Source: Bacteroidota bacterium
GTDB taxonomy: Bacteria; Bacteroidota; Bacteroidia; Bacteroidales; F082
DNA length: 21,028 bases
Assembly (NCBI GenBank): GCA_002686705.1
Contig: NYYH01000016.1
Location: forward strand, 71,560-92,587
Direction of reading: 5' to 3'
Positions 1 to 8,460 of this stretch are shown here, in pieces. Below the pieces are notes generated by a model. It did no database searches. It was not told where the DNA came from and saw nothing but the letters and a program-made list of their open reading frames with translations. The position numbers were made by a program, and so were the translations under genes. The stretch's first letter is position 1; each line of letters starts with the position of its first letter.

Positions 1-730
1 TGCCTAAATTATATATTCCTGACTCAATCTTATTATTCTTCAAGAAAAGCATCACATCAATCACATCCTTAACGTAAATAAAATCGCGCAGTTGTTCACC
101 ATCCTTAAATTTTGAATTGTGCGATTTAAATAATTTTACCTTCTTGGTTTTTAGAATCTGCCCGAGAGCATGAAAAATTACTGAAGCCATTCTATCTTTA
201 TGATACTCATTTGGACCGTATACATTAAAAAACTTAAGTCCGGCCCAAAAAGGAGGTTGTTTCTTCTGCTTTAGCACCCACTTATCAAAATCATTTTTTG
301 ATTCTCCATAAGGATTTAACGGTTTCAGCTTATCAACAATTTTGTGATCGTCTATATAGCCTAATTCACCTAAACCATATGTTGCAGCCGAAGAAGCATA
401 AATTAATGGAATTTTGTGGTTACTGCAACGCTGCCAAATCTGTTTTGAATATTCAAGGTTGAGAATGTTAAAAATTTCACTATTAAACTCCGTTGTATCA
501 GTGCGAGCGCCAATATGAAATACAAAATCAACATTAAAAAAATAATCATCAAACCACTGAAAAAAATCATCTCTGTGAATTTTTTTGATATAATATTTTT
601 GGTCAAGATTTTTATTCTTGCTAATTTTATTAAAATCATCAACAAGAATCAGGTTCTTATAGCCATCACTATTCAAACGTGCTACTAAAACACTACCGAT
701 AAAACCCGCTGCACCCGTTATTACAATCAT
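1..730 (-). CDS. hldD: ADP-L-glycero-D-manno-heptose 6-epimerase (C-terminus cut by window edge)
   Basis: This SDR-family epimerase converts ADP-D-glycero-manno-heptose to ADP-L-glycero-manno-heptose, the last step in making the heptose donor for the LPS inner core in the cytoplasm. The visible 243 residues show the NAD(P)-binding GAAGFIG loop at 6-12, an YASSAATYG segment at 111-119, the catalytic YxxxK pair Tyr141/Lys145, and the FFNVYGPNEYHKDRMASV stretch at 167-184, which matches the HldD/RfaD subfamily better than generic UDP-sugar epimerases. The Tyr/Lys positions differ by one from those I recall for the E. coli enzyme. The reading frame runs off the window at the YNLG motif, so about 70-80 residues should be missing. 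The start ATG at 728-730 immediately precedes the NAD-binding strand, so nothing shorter is plausible. The gene diverges from the protease gene at 897. Confidence 0.9.
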   Translation of the reverse strand, partial: MIVITGAAGFIGSVLVARLNSDGYKNLILVDDFNKISKNKNLDQKYYIKKIHRDDFFQWFDDYFFNVDFVFHIGARTDTTEFNSEIFNILNLEYSKQIWQRCSNHKIPLIYASSAATYGLGELGYIDDHKIVDKLKPLNPYGESKNDFDKWVLKQKKQPPFWAGLKFFNVYGPNEYHKDRMASVIFHALGQILKTKKVKLFKSHNSKFKDGEQLRDFIYVKDVIDVMLFLKNNKIESGIYNLG

Positions 731-747
731 TTTAAAAAAAATTTTCC

Positions 748-755
748 CAAAGGTA
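748..755 (-). promoter_or_regulatory. Putative Bacteroidota -7 element for hldD
   Basis: Read on the minus strand this is TACCTTTG, a perfect match to the Bacteroidota primary-sigma -7 consensus TAnnTTTG. It lies 17 bp before the hldD start, implying a very short leader. No good -33 TTTG box is seen at the usual 19-21 bp distance, so the site rests on the -7 match alone. Confidence 0.4.
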
Positions 756-835
756 AACTAAATAATCCAAAAATCGGCAGGTTTAAAATTACCATGCTTT
801 TTGGCATGAATATGCAAAATGTATTCAATTATCTG

Positions 836-843
836 TAACTTTG
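836..843 (+). promoter_or_regulatory. Putative Bacteroidota -7 element for the protease pair
   Basis: TAACTTTG is a perfect TAnnTTTG match 53 bp before the first protease start. The -33 region is poor (TATG with 21 bp spacing). The rest of the 166 bp divergent gap holds a short inverted repeat, CATGC/GCATG, at 793-797 and 804-808. Confidence 0.4.
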
Positions 844-896
844 TTTTGTGTAATTCTATTTTAAGAATTTAAAATAATCAGATAAAACATATTGTT

Positions 897-3335
897 ATGA
901 AAAAATTTACAATCTATTTTCTATTCCTGATAGTTTTTGTATCAGGAAGCTTGTTTGAGAGCTATGCTCAAATAAGCAACGGTGGAACTCCATATAGTGT
1001 TATGTTTCAACTTGATGATCATTATCAGCATCTTAATTTCACCTCTCCTAATATGGTAAGTATTGCTACTGAAGACCTCATTAACGAAGCAGCAAACCCG
1101 AATAAGCCAAGACGGATGGGAGTATCAGTTGTTATCGATAAGACCCTTCAGAACTCAGGAACATGGACTATTATTCCTGATGTTGGTAAGGTTTGGAGAA
1201 TGCAAATAAGTGTTGATGGAGCTTTAGCTTTGGGTATCTATTACGATAATTTTTTCATACCAGAAGGCGGTGAATTATTTTTATATAATTACGATAAAAC
1301 TCAAACAATTGGAGCATTTACTCATACCAACAATCCTGAATCACATCTTTTTTCGACACAATTCATTGAAGGAGATAAAGTTACGCTTGAGTATTTTCAA
1401 CCTGATAATGTTAACCAAGATGCAATGATTAGTATAAGTGAAGTTGCATATGCATACAGAGACATTGAGATTATAAACGATAACGAGAGAAGTTCATGGT
1501 GGTGCATGATTAATGTTGCCTGTGAAGAGGGTGACGATTGGGAGAATCAAATAAAAGGTGTCGCACGTATGTCAATTAAAATTGGAGGCAGTTACTATTG
1601 GTGCTCTGGTTCATTAATCAATAATACTGATAACGACAGAACTCCTTACTTTCTGTCAGCAGCGCACTGTGGAGAAGGATCGAATTCAAATGATAGAAAC
1701 CAATGGATATTTTATTTTAACTTCCAGGCTAGCTCTTGTAATGGTAGTAGCTCAGGCTATAATGCAACAACCGGTTGCCAATTACGAGCTAACGATCCTA
1801 GCTTTGCTGATGACGGATCCGACTTTTACCTCGTTGAGTTTAATAACTCGATACCTAACTCATTTGATGTATTTTTTAGCGGATGGAATCGCACAAACTC
1901 CAATGAAGATGCCGGTAATGGTGTTGGAATTCACCATCCTGCTGGAGATATAAAAAAAATATCTACTTATGATACACCTCTAGTATCATCCACCTTCTGG
2001 AATGGGAATCCAAGCCACTGGAAACTTACGTGGGCACAAACAGTTAATGGTAAATCGATTATGCAGGGAGGCTCCTCCGGATCCCCGGTTTTCGATAGTA
2101 ACGGTCTTATTATGGGCGATCTTACAGGTGGGTGGACATCAAATTCATGTACAAACCCATCACCTGCCTATTATGGGAAGATTTGGTATTCATGGGATCA
2201 TAATGGGAATACAGCAGCTACCCGACTTCAAGACTGGCTTGATCCTGGTAACACTGGAATGGAGAAATTACCTGGTGTTTCATGGCAAATTATCCCTCCT
2301 ATTGCTGATTATATTGCTGATAATACTGAAATAACTCAGGGCGATACAGTATTTTTTACAGACCTGTCTGAGCCTGGTGTTTATGAATGGGATTGGACAT
2401 TTGAAAGCGGTAATCCTGGAACTTCAACAGAAGAAAATCCATGGGTTGTTTATCCCGACACTGGATATATGGATGTTAGTTTAACCGTTACAAATGCCGA
2501 TGGTACTGATACTGAAATAAAACCAGATTATATTCATGTAAATGCAATGGCACTTCCAACTGCCGATTTTGAAGCTGATGCTACTCATGTGCTACCAGGC
2601 ACATCGGTACATTTCACTGATTTATCTACTGGAGATCCATATGAGTGGGCATGGACATTTGAAGAAGGATCGCCAGGAACATCATCCCAACAAAACCCAA
2701 CTATTCGTTTTAATAATGAAGGTGTTTTTACAGTTACGTTAATAGCCACAAATCTAGGTGGTTCTGATACATTAGTGAAAGAAGATTATATAATAGTAGG
2801 TGGTTCTGCACCTGTAGCTGATTTTACTGCAGACAATACACATATAATGCAGGATGAAACTGTTAATTTTAGTGACTTATCAACTGGTAACCCAATCGAG
2901 TGGGCATGGGAATTTGAAGGAGGTACTCCAGGTATATCAACGGAACAAAATCCCGAAAATATATTATATACTGTTGGTGGTGCATATAACGTAAGCTTAA
3001 ACGTAACAAATGCTGTAGGCAGCGATTTGAAATTAATGGAAGACTACATCCTGGTTGACTGGGTTGGGATTGAAGATTTTGATGGACCTGATGATTTTAG
3101 AATTTATCCAAATCCAGGAACAGGAATATTCATCCTTCAATTTGCAAGCACCGATAATAAAGAAGTTAAGATCAATGTGTCAGATGTTGAAGGTAATATT
3201 ATTAGTAATAAGAAATTAATAAGAGATAAAAATACATATGTACTTGACCTTAAATTGCAACCTGATGGATTATATTTGGTTAATATTATTAATGGTGACA
3301 ATCATGTTGTAAAAACGCTATCGATTATTAGATAG
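897..3335 (+). CDS. Secreted lysyl-endopeptidase-like serine protease with three PKD domains and T9SS sorting domain
   Basis: This is a predicted extracellular serine endopeptidase of the chymotrypsin fold (lysyl endopeptidase / Achromobacter protease I type) of 812 residues. A signal peptide (1 to about 24, ending SYAQ) is followed by a prodomain-like region (about 70-190). The catalytic domain (about 203-455) has His257 in SAAHCG, Asp309 in GSDFYLVEF and Ser394 in GGSSGSPVF. Three PKD domains follow (about 468-548, 553-634, 639-720), then a type A C-terminal sorting domain (about 733-812, with FRIYPNPGTG), which marks export by the type IX system. Against protease I as I recall it, the S1-pocket Asp225 position aligns with Ala424 (in PAYYGK), so strict Lys specificity is doubtful. 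The start is well placed for the signal peptide and has no Shine-Dalgarno, as is usual here. The gene is followed after 33 bp by a paralogue and probably co-transcribed with it. Confidence 0.9.
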   Translation: MKKFTIYFLFLIVFVSGSLFESYAQISNGGTPYSVMFQLDDHYQHLNFTSPNMVSIATEDLINEAANPNKPRRMGVSVVIDKTLQNSGTWTIIPDVGKVWRMQISVDGALALGIYYDNFFIPEGGELFLYNYDKTQTIGAFTHTNNPESHLFSTQFIEGDKVTLEYFQPDNVNQDAMISISEVAYAYRDIEIINDNERSSWWCMINVACEEGDDWENQIKGVARMSIKIGGSYYWCSGSLINNTDNDRTPYFLSAAHCGEGSNSNDRNQWIFYFNFQASSCNGSSSGYNATTGCQLRANDPSFADDGSDFYLVEFNNSIPNSFDVFFSGWNRTNSNEDAGNGVGIHHPAGDIKKISTYDTPLVSSTFWNGNPSHWKLTWAQTVNGKSIMQGGSSGSPVFDSNGLIMGDLTGGWTSNSCTNPSPAYYGKIWYSWDHNGNTAATRLQDWLDPGNTGMEKLPGVSWQIIPPIADYIADNTEITQGDTVFFTDLSEPGVYEWDWTFESGNPGTSTEENPWVVYPDTGYMDVSLTVTNADGTDTEIKPDYIHVNAMALPTADFEADATHVLPGTSVHFTDLSTGDPYEWAWTFEEGSPGTSSQQNPTIRFNNEGVFTVTLIATNLGGSDTLVKEDYIIVGGSAPVADFTADNTHIMQDETVNFSDLSTGNPIEWAWEFEGGTPGISTEQNPENILYTVGGAYNVSLNVTNAVGSDLKLMEDYILVDWVGIEDFDGPDDFRIYPNPGTGIFILQFASTDNKEVKINVSDVEGNIISNKKLIRDKNTYVLDLKLQPDGLYLVNIINGDNHVVKTLSIIR
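2298..3056 (+). repeat. Three tandem PKD-domain repeats inside the first protease
   Basis: Three units of about 80 residues each carry the same landmarks: an initial ADF/ADY strand, F(T/S)DLS, an EW(D/A)W turn, NPGTS-like loops and a closing DYI(H/I/L)V strand. The second and third copies also share near-identical DNA around their EWAW turn (near 2643 and 2899), suggesting fairly recent internal duplication. The next protease has a single, more divergent copy. Confidence 0.8.
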
Positions 3336-3368
3336 AATTTTGTTATTTCTTTTAGGATGTAATTATAT

Positions 3369-5231
3369 ATGAAGAATCGGTTTTTACTTCTAGTACTACT
3401 AATTTTAGTTCATGCTTTTGCAATATCTCAAATATCAACTAAAGGTATACCTGATAGTTTCCATAGTTCATTAAACGGTGAGATCCCTTCTATTGAAATA
3501 CCAAATATATTACCTCAGGTTCTATTAAACGAAAATAAAACTCCTGCCCGTGCTGGATACACACTGCCTTTTCCTTATAATTTATCAAATAAAGGTAATT
3601 GGTTAGAAGCTGACAACGGCTATGTATGGCAACTTGAGATTGTTGTTCCTCATGCTGTTGCTGTGAACTTATATTTTAATAATATAAATTTGGGTGATGG
3701 TGAAAAGCTTTATCTGTACAACCCAAAAAAAGAATTAGTACTAGGTGCATTTACAAAAAACAACAACAATTTGTATATGTGTACAGATTTCATTCCGAGA
3801 GATACAATAATAATTGAGTTAAATGCTCAAAAACGACACAAACATATTCCATTTTCTATTTATGAAGTTGGAGTCTTACTTTCAGATTATCATAGTAATG
3901 CAAGAGGTTTTGGTGATGCCGGTAGCTGCGAAGTTCATATTAACTGTATAGAAGGAGAAAATTGGCAGGACAAAAAAAAGGGAGTCGCACGTATACTATT
4001 AAAAGAAAGTAACAAGACTTTCTGGTGTACAGGTACTTTAATAAACAATACAAAAAATGATGGAACTCCTTATTTTCTAACAGCTAACCATTGTGGAGAA
4101 TTTTCTGATGCTTTTGATTATCAACAATGGCTATTCTATTTTGATTATGAGTCAGAGAATTGCAATCAACCGGAGTTTGAACCTGAATTGAAAACATTAT
4201 CCGGTGCATCTTTGCTATCACATAGTAGTGGTGGAACAAGTAGTGGTTCTGATTTCAAATTGTTAATGCTTAACGATGATGTGCCCTCTGAATATATGCC
4301 ATACTTCAATGGATGGAATCGTACTGAAGATGTTTCATCATCAGGTGTTACAATACATCACCCTCAGGGAGACCTAAAGATGATATCAACTTATGAAAAT
4401 CCTTTAGTATCCACTAAATATGACAATCAAAATGAAGATCCAGATGGAAAGTATTGGAAAGTAAACTGGAATGAAACTGTAAGCGGGCATGGGGTTACTG
4501 AAGGGGGGTCATCAGGTAGCCCTATTTTTAATAACAAAGGTAATATAATTGGTTCTTTAACAGGTGGTAGTGCTTCATGCACATCTGAAAATGCCCCGGA
4601 TTATTATGGTAAATTTAGTTTTTCTTGGGAATCATATGGTCAGGATTCAACATCACAGCTTAAATATTGGCTAGACCCACTTATGACTGGTGTTACAATT
4701 TTAAAAGGGACTAACCTTGATTCTACGAATATCTTTGCAGGGTTTTCAGTTGAAACAGAAAAAATTACCATTGGTGAATCTTTATCATTCATAAACACAT
4801 CATTTGGTAACATTAGTGGATATAATTGGTATTTTGAGGAAGGTAATCCAGAGAGCTCTGAACTTGAAAATCCTGGATCAATTAAATACGATAATGCTGG
4901 CATATATGATGTTCGTTTGATTGTAACCTCAACTGATAAAATAGACACACTTACAAGGGTTGGGTATATTAGAGTACTACCAAATATTTCTCCTAACCCA
5001 ACTAATGGAAAAATTAAATTGGCTTTTGGCAACAAGATACCTGATGATTACTCAATCAGAGTCTTTGATGCAACTGGCAGAGAAACAGGATATTGGAATA
5101 TTGAGAAAGGTGAGAACTATTTGAATATTGACTTGAGACCCAAAATTCAAGGAATATATTTTATCAACTATTCTGCGGCAGGCATTAATAATAATTATAA
5201 AGTAGTCGTAGTTGGTGAGATAGTTGATTAA
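3369..5231 (+). CDS. Secreted lysyl-endopeptidase-like serine protease with one PKD domain and T9SS-type C-terminus
   Basis: This paralogue of the preceding gene, 620 residues long, is predicted to cleave proteins outside the cell. A signal peptide (about 1-20) precedes a prodomain-like region (about 60-175). The catalytic domain (about 203-437) has His241 in LTANHCG, Asp295 in GSDFKLLML and Ser382 in GGSSGSPIF. A single PKD domain lies at about 456-536. A sorting-domain-like region follows at about 538-620 (ISPNPTNGK), ending in VVVVGEIVD rather than the common Lys-rich ending. The residue aligned with the Lys-specificity Asp225 of Achromobacter protease I is Asp411 (in PDYYGK), so this copy is predicted to prefer Lys at P1. 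The 33 bp gap after the upstream protease supports co-transcription. It converges on the pseudouridine synthase gene with 29 bp between the stops. Confidence 0.88.
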   Translation: MKNRFLLLVLLILVHAFAISQISTKGIPDSFHSSLNGEIPSIEIPNILPQVLLNENKTPARAGYTLPFPYNLSNKGNWLEADNGYVWQLEIVVPHAVAVNLYFNNINLGDGEKLYLYNPKKELVLGAFTKNNNNLYMCTDFIPRDTIIIELNAQKRHKHIPFSIYEVGVLLSDYHSNARGFGDAGSCEVHINCIEGENWQDKKKGVARILLKESNKTFWCTGTLINNTKNDGTPYFLTANHCGEFSDAFDYQQWLFYFDYESENCNQPEFEPELKTLSGASLLSHSSGGTSSGSDFKLLMLNDDVPSEYMPYFNGWNRTEDVSSSGVTIHHPQGDLKMISTYENPLVSTKYDNQNEDPDGKYWKVNWNETVSGHGVTEGGSSGSPIFNNKGNIIGSLTGGSASCTSENAPDYYGKFSFSWESYGQDSTSQLKYWLDPLMTGVTILKGTNLDSTNIFAGFSVETEKITIGESLSFINTSFGNISGYNWYFEEGNPESSELENPGSIKYDNAGIYDVRLIVTSTDKIDTLTRVGYIRVLPNISPNPTNGKIKLAFGNKIPDDYSIRVFDATGRETGYWNIEKGENYLNIDLRPKIQGIYFINYSAAGINNNYKVVVVGEIVD

Positions 5232-5260
5232 TATCTTTGCCATATTCCTCAATGGCTAAT

Positions 5261-6310
5261 TTACTCATCACCATCAGGACGGTTTGAAGTATACCCATCC
5301 CATTTGTCAAGCACATTAATAAAATCTGATGGCAAGTTTGATTCAAAATGCAACTTCTTATTTGTAGTAGGATGGATAAATCCAAGTGAACGAGCATGTA
5401 ATGCCTGTCGACTTATAATCTTAAAGCAATTTTGAACGAACTGTTTGTATTTAGAAAAAGTTGTTCCTTTTAGTATCTTATTACCACCATATCGTTCATC
5501 ATTAAAAAGAGGATGTCCAAGATAATTAAGGTGTGCTCTAATTTGATGTGTACGACCTGTTTCGAGTTTACATTGTATGAGCGTAACGTAGCCAAATCGT
5601 CTCAAAACTTTATAATGCGAAACAGCTTCCTTGCCATATTCTCCATCTGGAAAGACAGTCATAACCCTTCGATCTTTTAGACTACGTCCGATATTACCCT
5701 CTATTATACCCTCATCATTTTCCACATCCCGCCATACTAATGCTTCATATTCCCTGTCAACTGTATGATCGAAAAATTGCTTTGCAAGTTTTGTTTGGGC
5801 AAGTTCGTTTTTGGTAACCAAAAGAAGTCCGGTAGTATCCTTATCAATACGATGAACAAGGTAACCAAATCCGTTTTCAACATTAGTTTGCCCGGTTTTA
5901 GCAAAATAATGAGCGAGTCCGTTTAATAATGTACCTGTATAGTTTGCATAACCAGGATGCACAACCAAACCAGCTTGCTTGTTAATCAGTATAAGGTCCT
6001 CATCTTCATATACAATGTTGATTGGAATATCTTCTGGCAATATTTCCACATCCCTTGGAGGATAGGTCATTAATACCGAGATCTCATCAAGTGGTTTTAC
6101 TTTGTAATTTGATTTAACAGGAACACCCTTAACAACTATATTGCCGGCCTTAGCGGCTTGCTGGATCTTATTACGTGTTACATTTACAATCTTGTTAAAC
6201 AGAAATTTATCAATTCTTAAAGGTGCCTGGCCTGAGTCGACAACAATATTATGATGTTCGTATAACTCGAAACTTTCTTCAACTTTTCCATCTACACCTT
6301 CGGCATTCAT
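5261..6310 (-). CDS. rluD: RluA-family 23S rRNA/tRNA pseudouridine synthase, RluD-like
   Basis: This cytoplasmic enzyme isomerises uridine to pseudouridine in structured RNA; RluD-type members modify helix 69 of 23S rRNA. The protein is about 349 residues. An N-terminal S4 RNA-binding domain (about 30-80, PLRIDKFL...) precedes the catalytic domain, whose HRIDKDTTG motif supplies the nucleophilic Asp156. Downstream are the ETGRTHQIRAHL and GHPLFNDERYGG signatures. The C-terminal ARSLGFIHPTT segment is also typical. I chose the ATG at 6308-6310. A GTG lies one codon earlier (6311-6313), giving 350 residues. The start shares one base with the TGA stop of the upstream T9SS gene (TGATG), so translation is probably coupled. 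Substrate assignment to RluD rather than RluA or RluC is by domain layout only. Confidence 0.88.
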   Translation of the reverse strand: MNAEGVDGKVEESFELYEHHNIVVDSGQAPLRIDKFLFNKIVNVTRNKIQQAAKAGNIVVKGVPVKSNYKVKPLDEISVLMTYPPRDVEILPEDIPINIVYEDEDLILINKQAGLVVHPGYANYTGTLLNGLAHYFAKTGQTNVENGFGYLVHRIDKDTTGLLLVTKNELAQTKLAKQFFDHTVDREYEALVWRDVENDEGIIEGNIGRSLKDRRVMTVFPDGEYGKEAVSHYKVLRRFGYVTLIQCKLETGRTHQIRAHLNYLGHPLFNDERYGGNKILKGTTFSKYKQFVQNCFKIISRQALHARSLGFIHPTTNKKLHFESNLPSDFINVLDKWDGYTSNRPDGDE

Positions 6311-8460
6311 CACTTAATTAATAATTTGGCTGTGTAATGTTTGTTTTTACTAACTACTCTTACAATGTAGATACCAGCAGGAAAACCGCTAATATTTACC
6401 TTTGAATCTACTCCTGTCTTATTAAGCATCTCAAGTCCATACACATTATAGATTTTTAATTTAGCATTCGGGTCATTATCAATTTCTTGATTTGAAATTG
6501 AAAAATATTGAGATGTCGGGTTTGGAAAAACTTTCATGCTGCTATTATCATTTACAGGAAATAATTCATTTGTTGAAAGCACTAAATTTGATCCAACAAT
6601 AGGTCTAATCAACAATGCTCCAGGAACGGAGGCATTAAACCAATCAAGCTCTGTTTTATAGAATATTTTGTCCTGCTTATTATTATTGGCATCCATACCA
6701 ATATTCATGTTATCAGGATCATGCTTTTCCCAACCTACATAGAAAACACCTGCCATTGTTAACGGTTCACTTAGCATATAGGGATAAAATCGATAGAGAC
6801 CATTTTCCCATTTCACTTTTTGGTTGTCTAACCTGTAAATCACTTCTCCGGGTCTGCCATTGTTATCACTCCAAACTAACAAGTCGAACAAAAATTCATT
6901 TGCATTATTCAGAGTGCGATTGAAGTACATTTGTACACCCCATAATGTATCGGACATACTTAAGGTAAACTGATACGCAACTTGTGCACCAGCGCTACCG
7001 TCTACACCCCAACCTACTTCAGGAGTACCATCATCATATGCATAATAATTGTAAAAACCTTGATTATAAATAGCCGAATCAACAATGGAATTTTGATCCG
7101 ACGAATCGCTTATATAATGTTTAATAATGTATGATGTAGTATCTCTATCGTAATCAAGTGAGAATAAAGAATTTACTGGAGGGCAGGCATGTGCTGTGCC
7201 GCACCCTTCACATTTTTGAAAACCAGCTTCATAGAAAGGTAACAAATTACAACTACCTCCTAAATAATCATATTCGAAATTTCCTTCAACCTGTTTTACA
7301 TGATACGAATACTTAGTATTGTGCTCAATTTTGTCCAGATTGGCTATATACATGTGAAAACTTGGACTAGTATTTTGGGAAGGTGAAGATCTATATTGAC
7401 GATATGGCATTACTTCATAATTCTTTAAAAAGGAAGGAGCACGTTGGGAAAAAGTTAGCGCCCTATAAGTAGTATCGCCAGCAGATCGGTTATAGTTTAA
7501 ATAAACATAGTCAATATTCCACTGATCACCATTGCTTCTCCATGAGGCTGGATAATTTTCATTCGAAAGACTTGCATAATTTCTAAACCTAAATCTAAAT
7601 TCATCAATAAAATAAGAAGTATCAATTACCGGGATCATTACCTGAATCATATCTCTGTTATATATTACTTTGAATTCTTCAAGGCTCAATCCTTCTGAGT
7701 ACCACATGCGATCCCAATTTATTTCAGGAACAAATACCGAATCACAAGCAACTGTAACCGAATCTCCCCAAGGAATATTAATATAAGCAATTGTAAACAC
7801 CAAAGGATTACATCCCAATGAGGCTGGAGCCCACAATGTATCAAGAGCTCTGATTGTATCTCCTGGATTTTGTAGATATATATTTGAGATTACTGTAATA
7901 GAATCCATATGGGAGTAAACTAAATTACCTGTATAGCGCGAAAACTCAAGAATCAAAGAATCTCGTAATTGAGGAGCATCACCAACACCTTGTGGCTGAT
8001 AAAAAAAGCTCAAGTAAACAGAGTCAGCTGGAGTGAGTTTCCTTCCAACTGGAATAAATATTGAATCCAAACGAATGTTCTGTGTCATTAATCTGTCTGC
8101 CTCAAATGGTGCTATTGAGCCTGTACTATAAATATTACCAGTGCTATCAATAGCATCAAATGTGGCAGCACCAATATTAACAGGCATATAAGGAAAATCT
8201 TTGTTAACAAATACCGACCTGCCATCCCATAATGATTGATTAGGGAAAATATTAGAGGTTGAAAAATCATCAAAAAATGGTAGCTGTTTGGCTTCTATTA
8301 ACCTATCAGAAGCACAATTACTCGATCGATTTTCAAGAGCAATCTTTTTTGCCTCTAGTACTACAGCTTCGTTTATTTGAATACCGGTTACAAATTCCTG
8401 TGAAAACAAAATGGAACTCATTCCAAAAAGCAGAGTTGTAAATAATATCTTAAAATTCAT
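6310..8460 (-). CDS. Large secreted T9SS type A cargo protein of unknown function
   Basis: I cannot assign an activity to this 716-residue protein. A signal peptide (about 1-20, ending LFSQ) is followed by a region starting PFFDDFSTSNIFPNQSLW at 61-78 and reaching IGAATFDAID near 96-105. I recall this block from other Bacteroidota T9SS cargo proteins, where it resembles a jelly-roll-like surface domain. Aromatic and Asp-rich beta-strand sequence continues to about 620. The C-terminus (about 633-716, VFPNPTS ... AGIYIVRV ... KLLIK) is a clear type A sorting domain. A compact cluster, KCEGCGTAHACPP, at 416-428 supplies Cys417, Cys420, His424 and Cys426, with Cys404 nearby; this could be a disulfide knot or a metal site. 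The start codon lies inside the end of the PASTA gene (11 bp overlap), and the stop overlaps the pseudouridine synthase start, so the three genes form one tightly coupled unit. Confidence 0.8.
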   Translation of the reverse strand: MNFKILFTTLLFGMSSILFSQEFVTGIQINEAVVLEAKKIALENRSSNCASDRLIEAKQLPFFDDFSTSNIFPNQSLWDGRSVFVNKDFPYMPVNIGAATFDAIDSTGNIYSTGSIAPFEADRLMTQNIRLDSIFIPVGRKLTPADSVYLSFFYQPQGVGDAPQLRDSLILEFSRYTGNLVYSHMDSITVISNIYLQNPGDTIRALDTLWAPASLGCNPLVFTIAYINIPWGDSVTVACDSVFVPEINWDRMWYSEGLSLEEFKVIYNRDMIQVMIPVIDTSYFIDEFRFRFRNYASLSNENYPASWRSNGDQWNIDYVYLNYNRSAGDTTYRALTFSQRAPSFLKNYEVMPYRQYRSSPSQNTSPSFHMYIANLDKIEHNTKYSYHVKQVEGNFEYDYLGGSCNLLPFYEAGFQKCEGCGTAHACPPVNSLFSLDYDRDTTSYIIKHYISDSSDQNSIVDSAIYNQGFYNYYAYDDGTPEVGWGVDGSAGAQVAYQFTLSMSDTLWGVQMYFNRTLNNANEFLFDLLVWSDNNGRPGEVIYRLDNQKVKWENGLYRFYPYMLSEPLTMAGVFYVGWEKHDPDNMNIGMDANNNKQDKIFYKTELDWFNASVPGALLIRPIVGSNLVLSTNELFPVNDNSSMKVFPNPTSQYFSISNQEIDNDPNAKLKIYNVYGLEMLNKTGVDSKVNISGFPAGIYIVRVVSKNKHYTAKLLIK

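Noticed and set aside
403..645. Open frame of 80 codons on the minus strand
   Set aside because: It lies within hldD in another frame; hldD has full family motifs and this frame has none.
793..808. CATGC/GCATG inverted repeat in the hldD-protease gap as an operator
   Set aside because: Five-base arms with no second copy in the window are too weak to call a regulator site.
5239..5256. GCCAT/ATGGC inverted repeat between convergent genes as a terminator
   Set aside because: The stem has only 5 bp, the loop is 8 nt and no T run follows on either strand.
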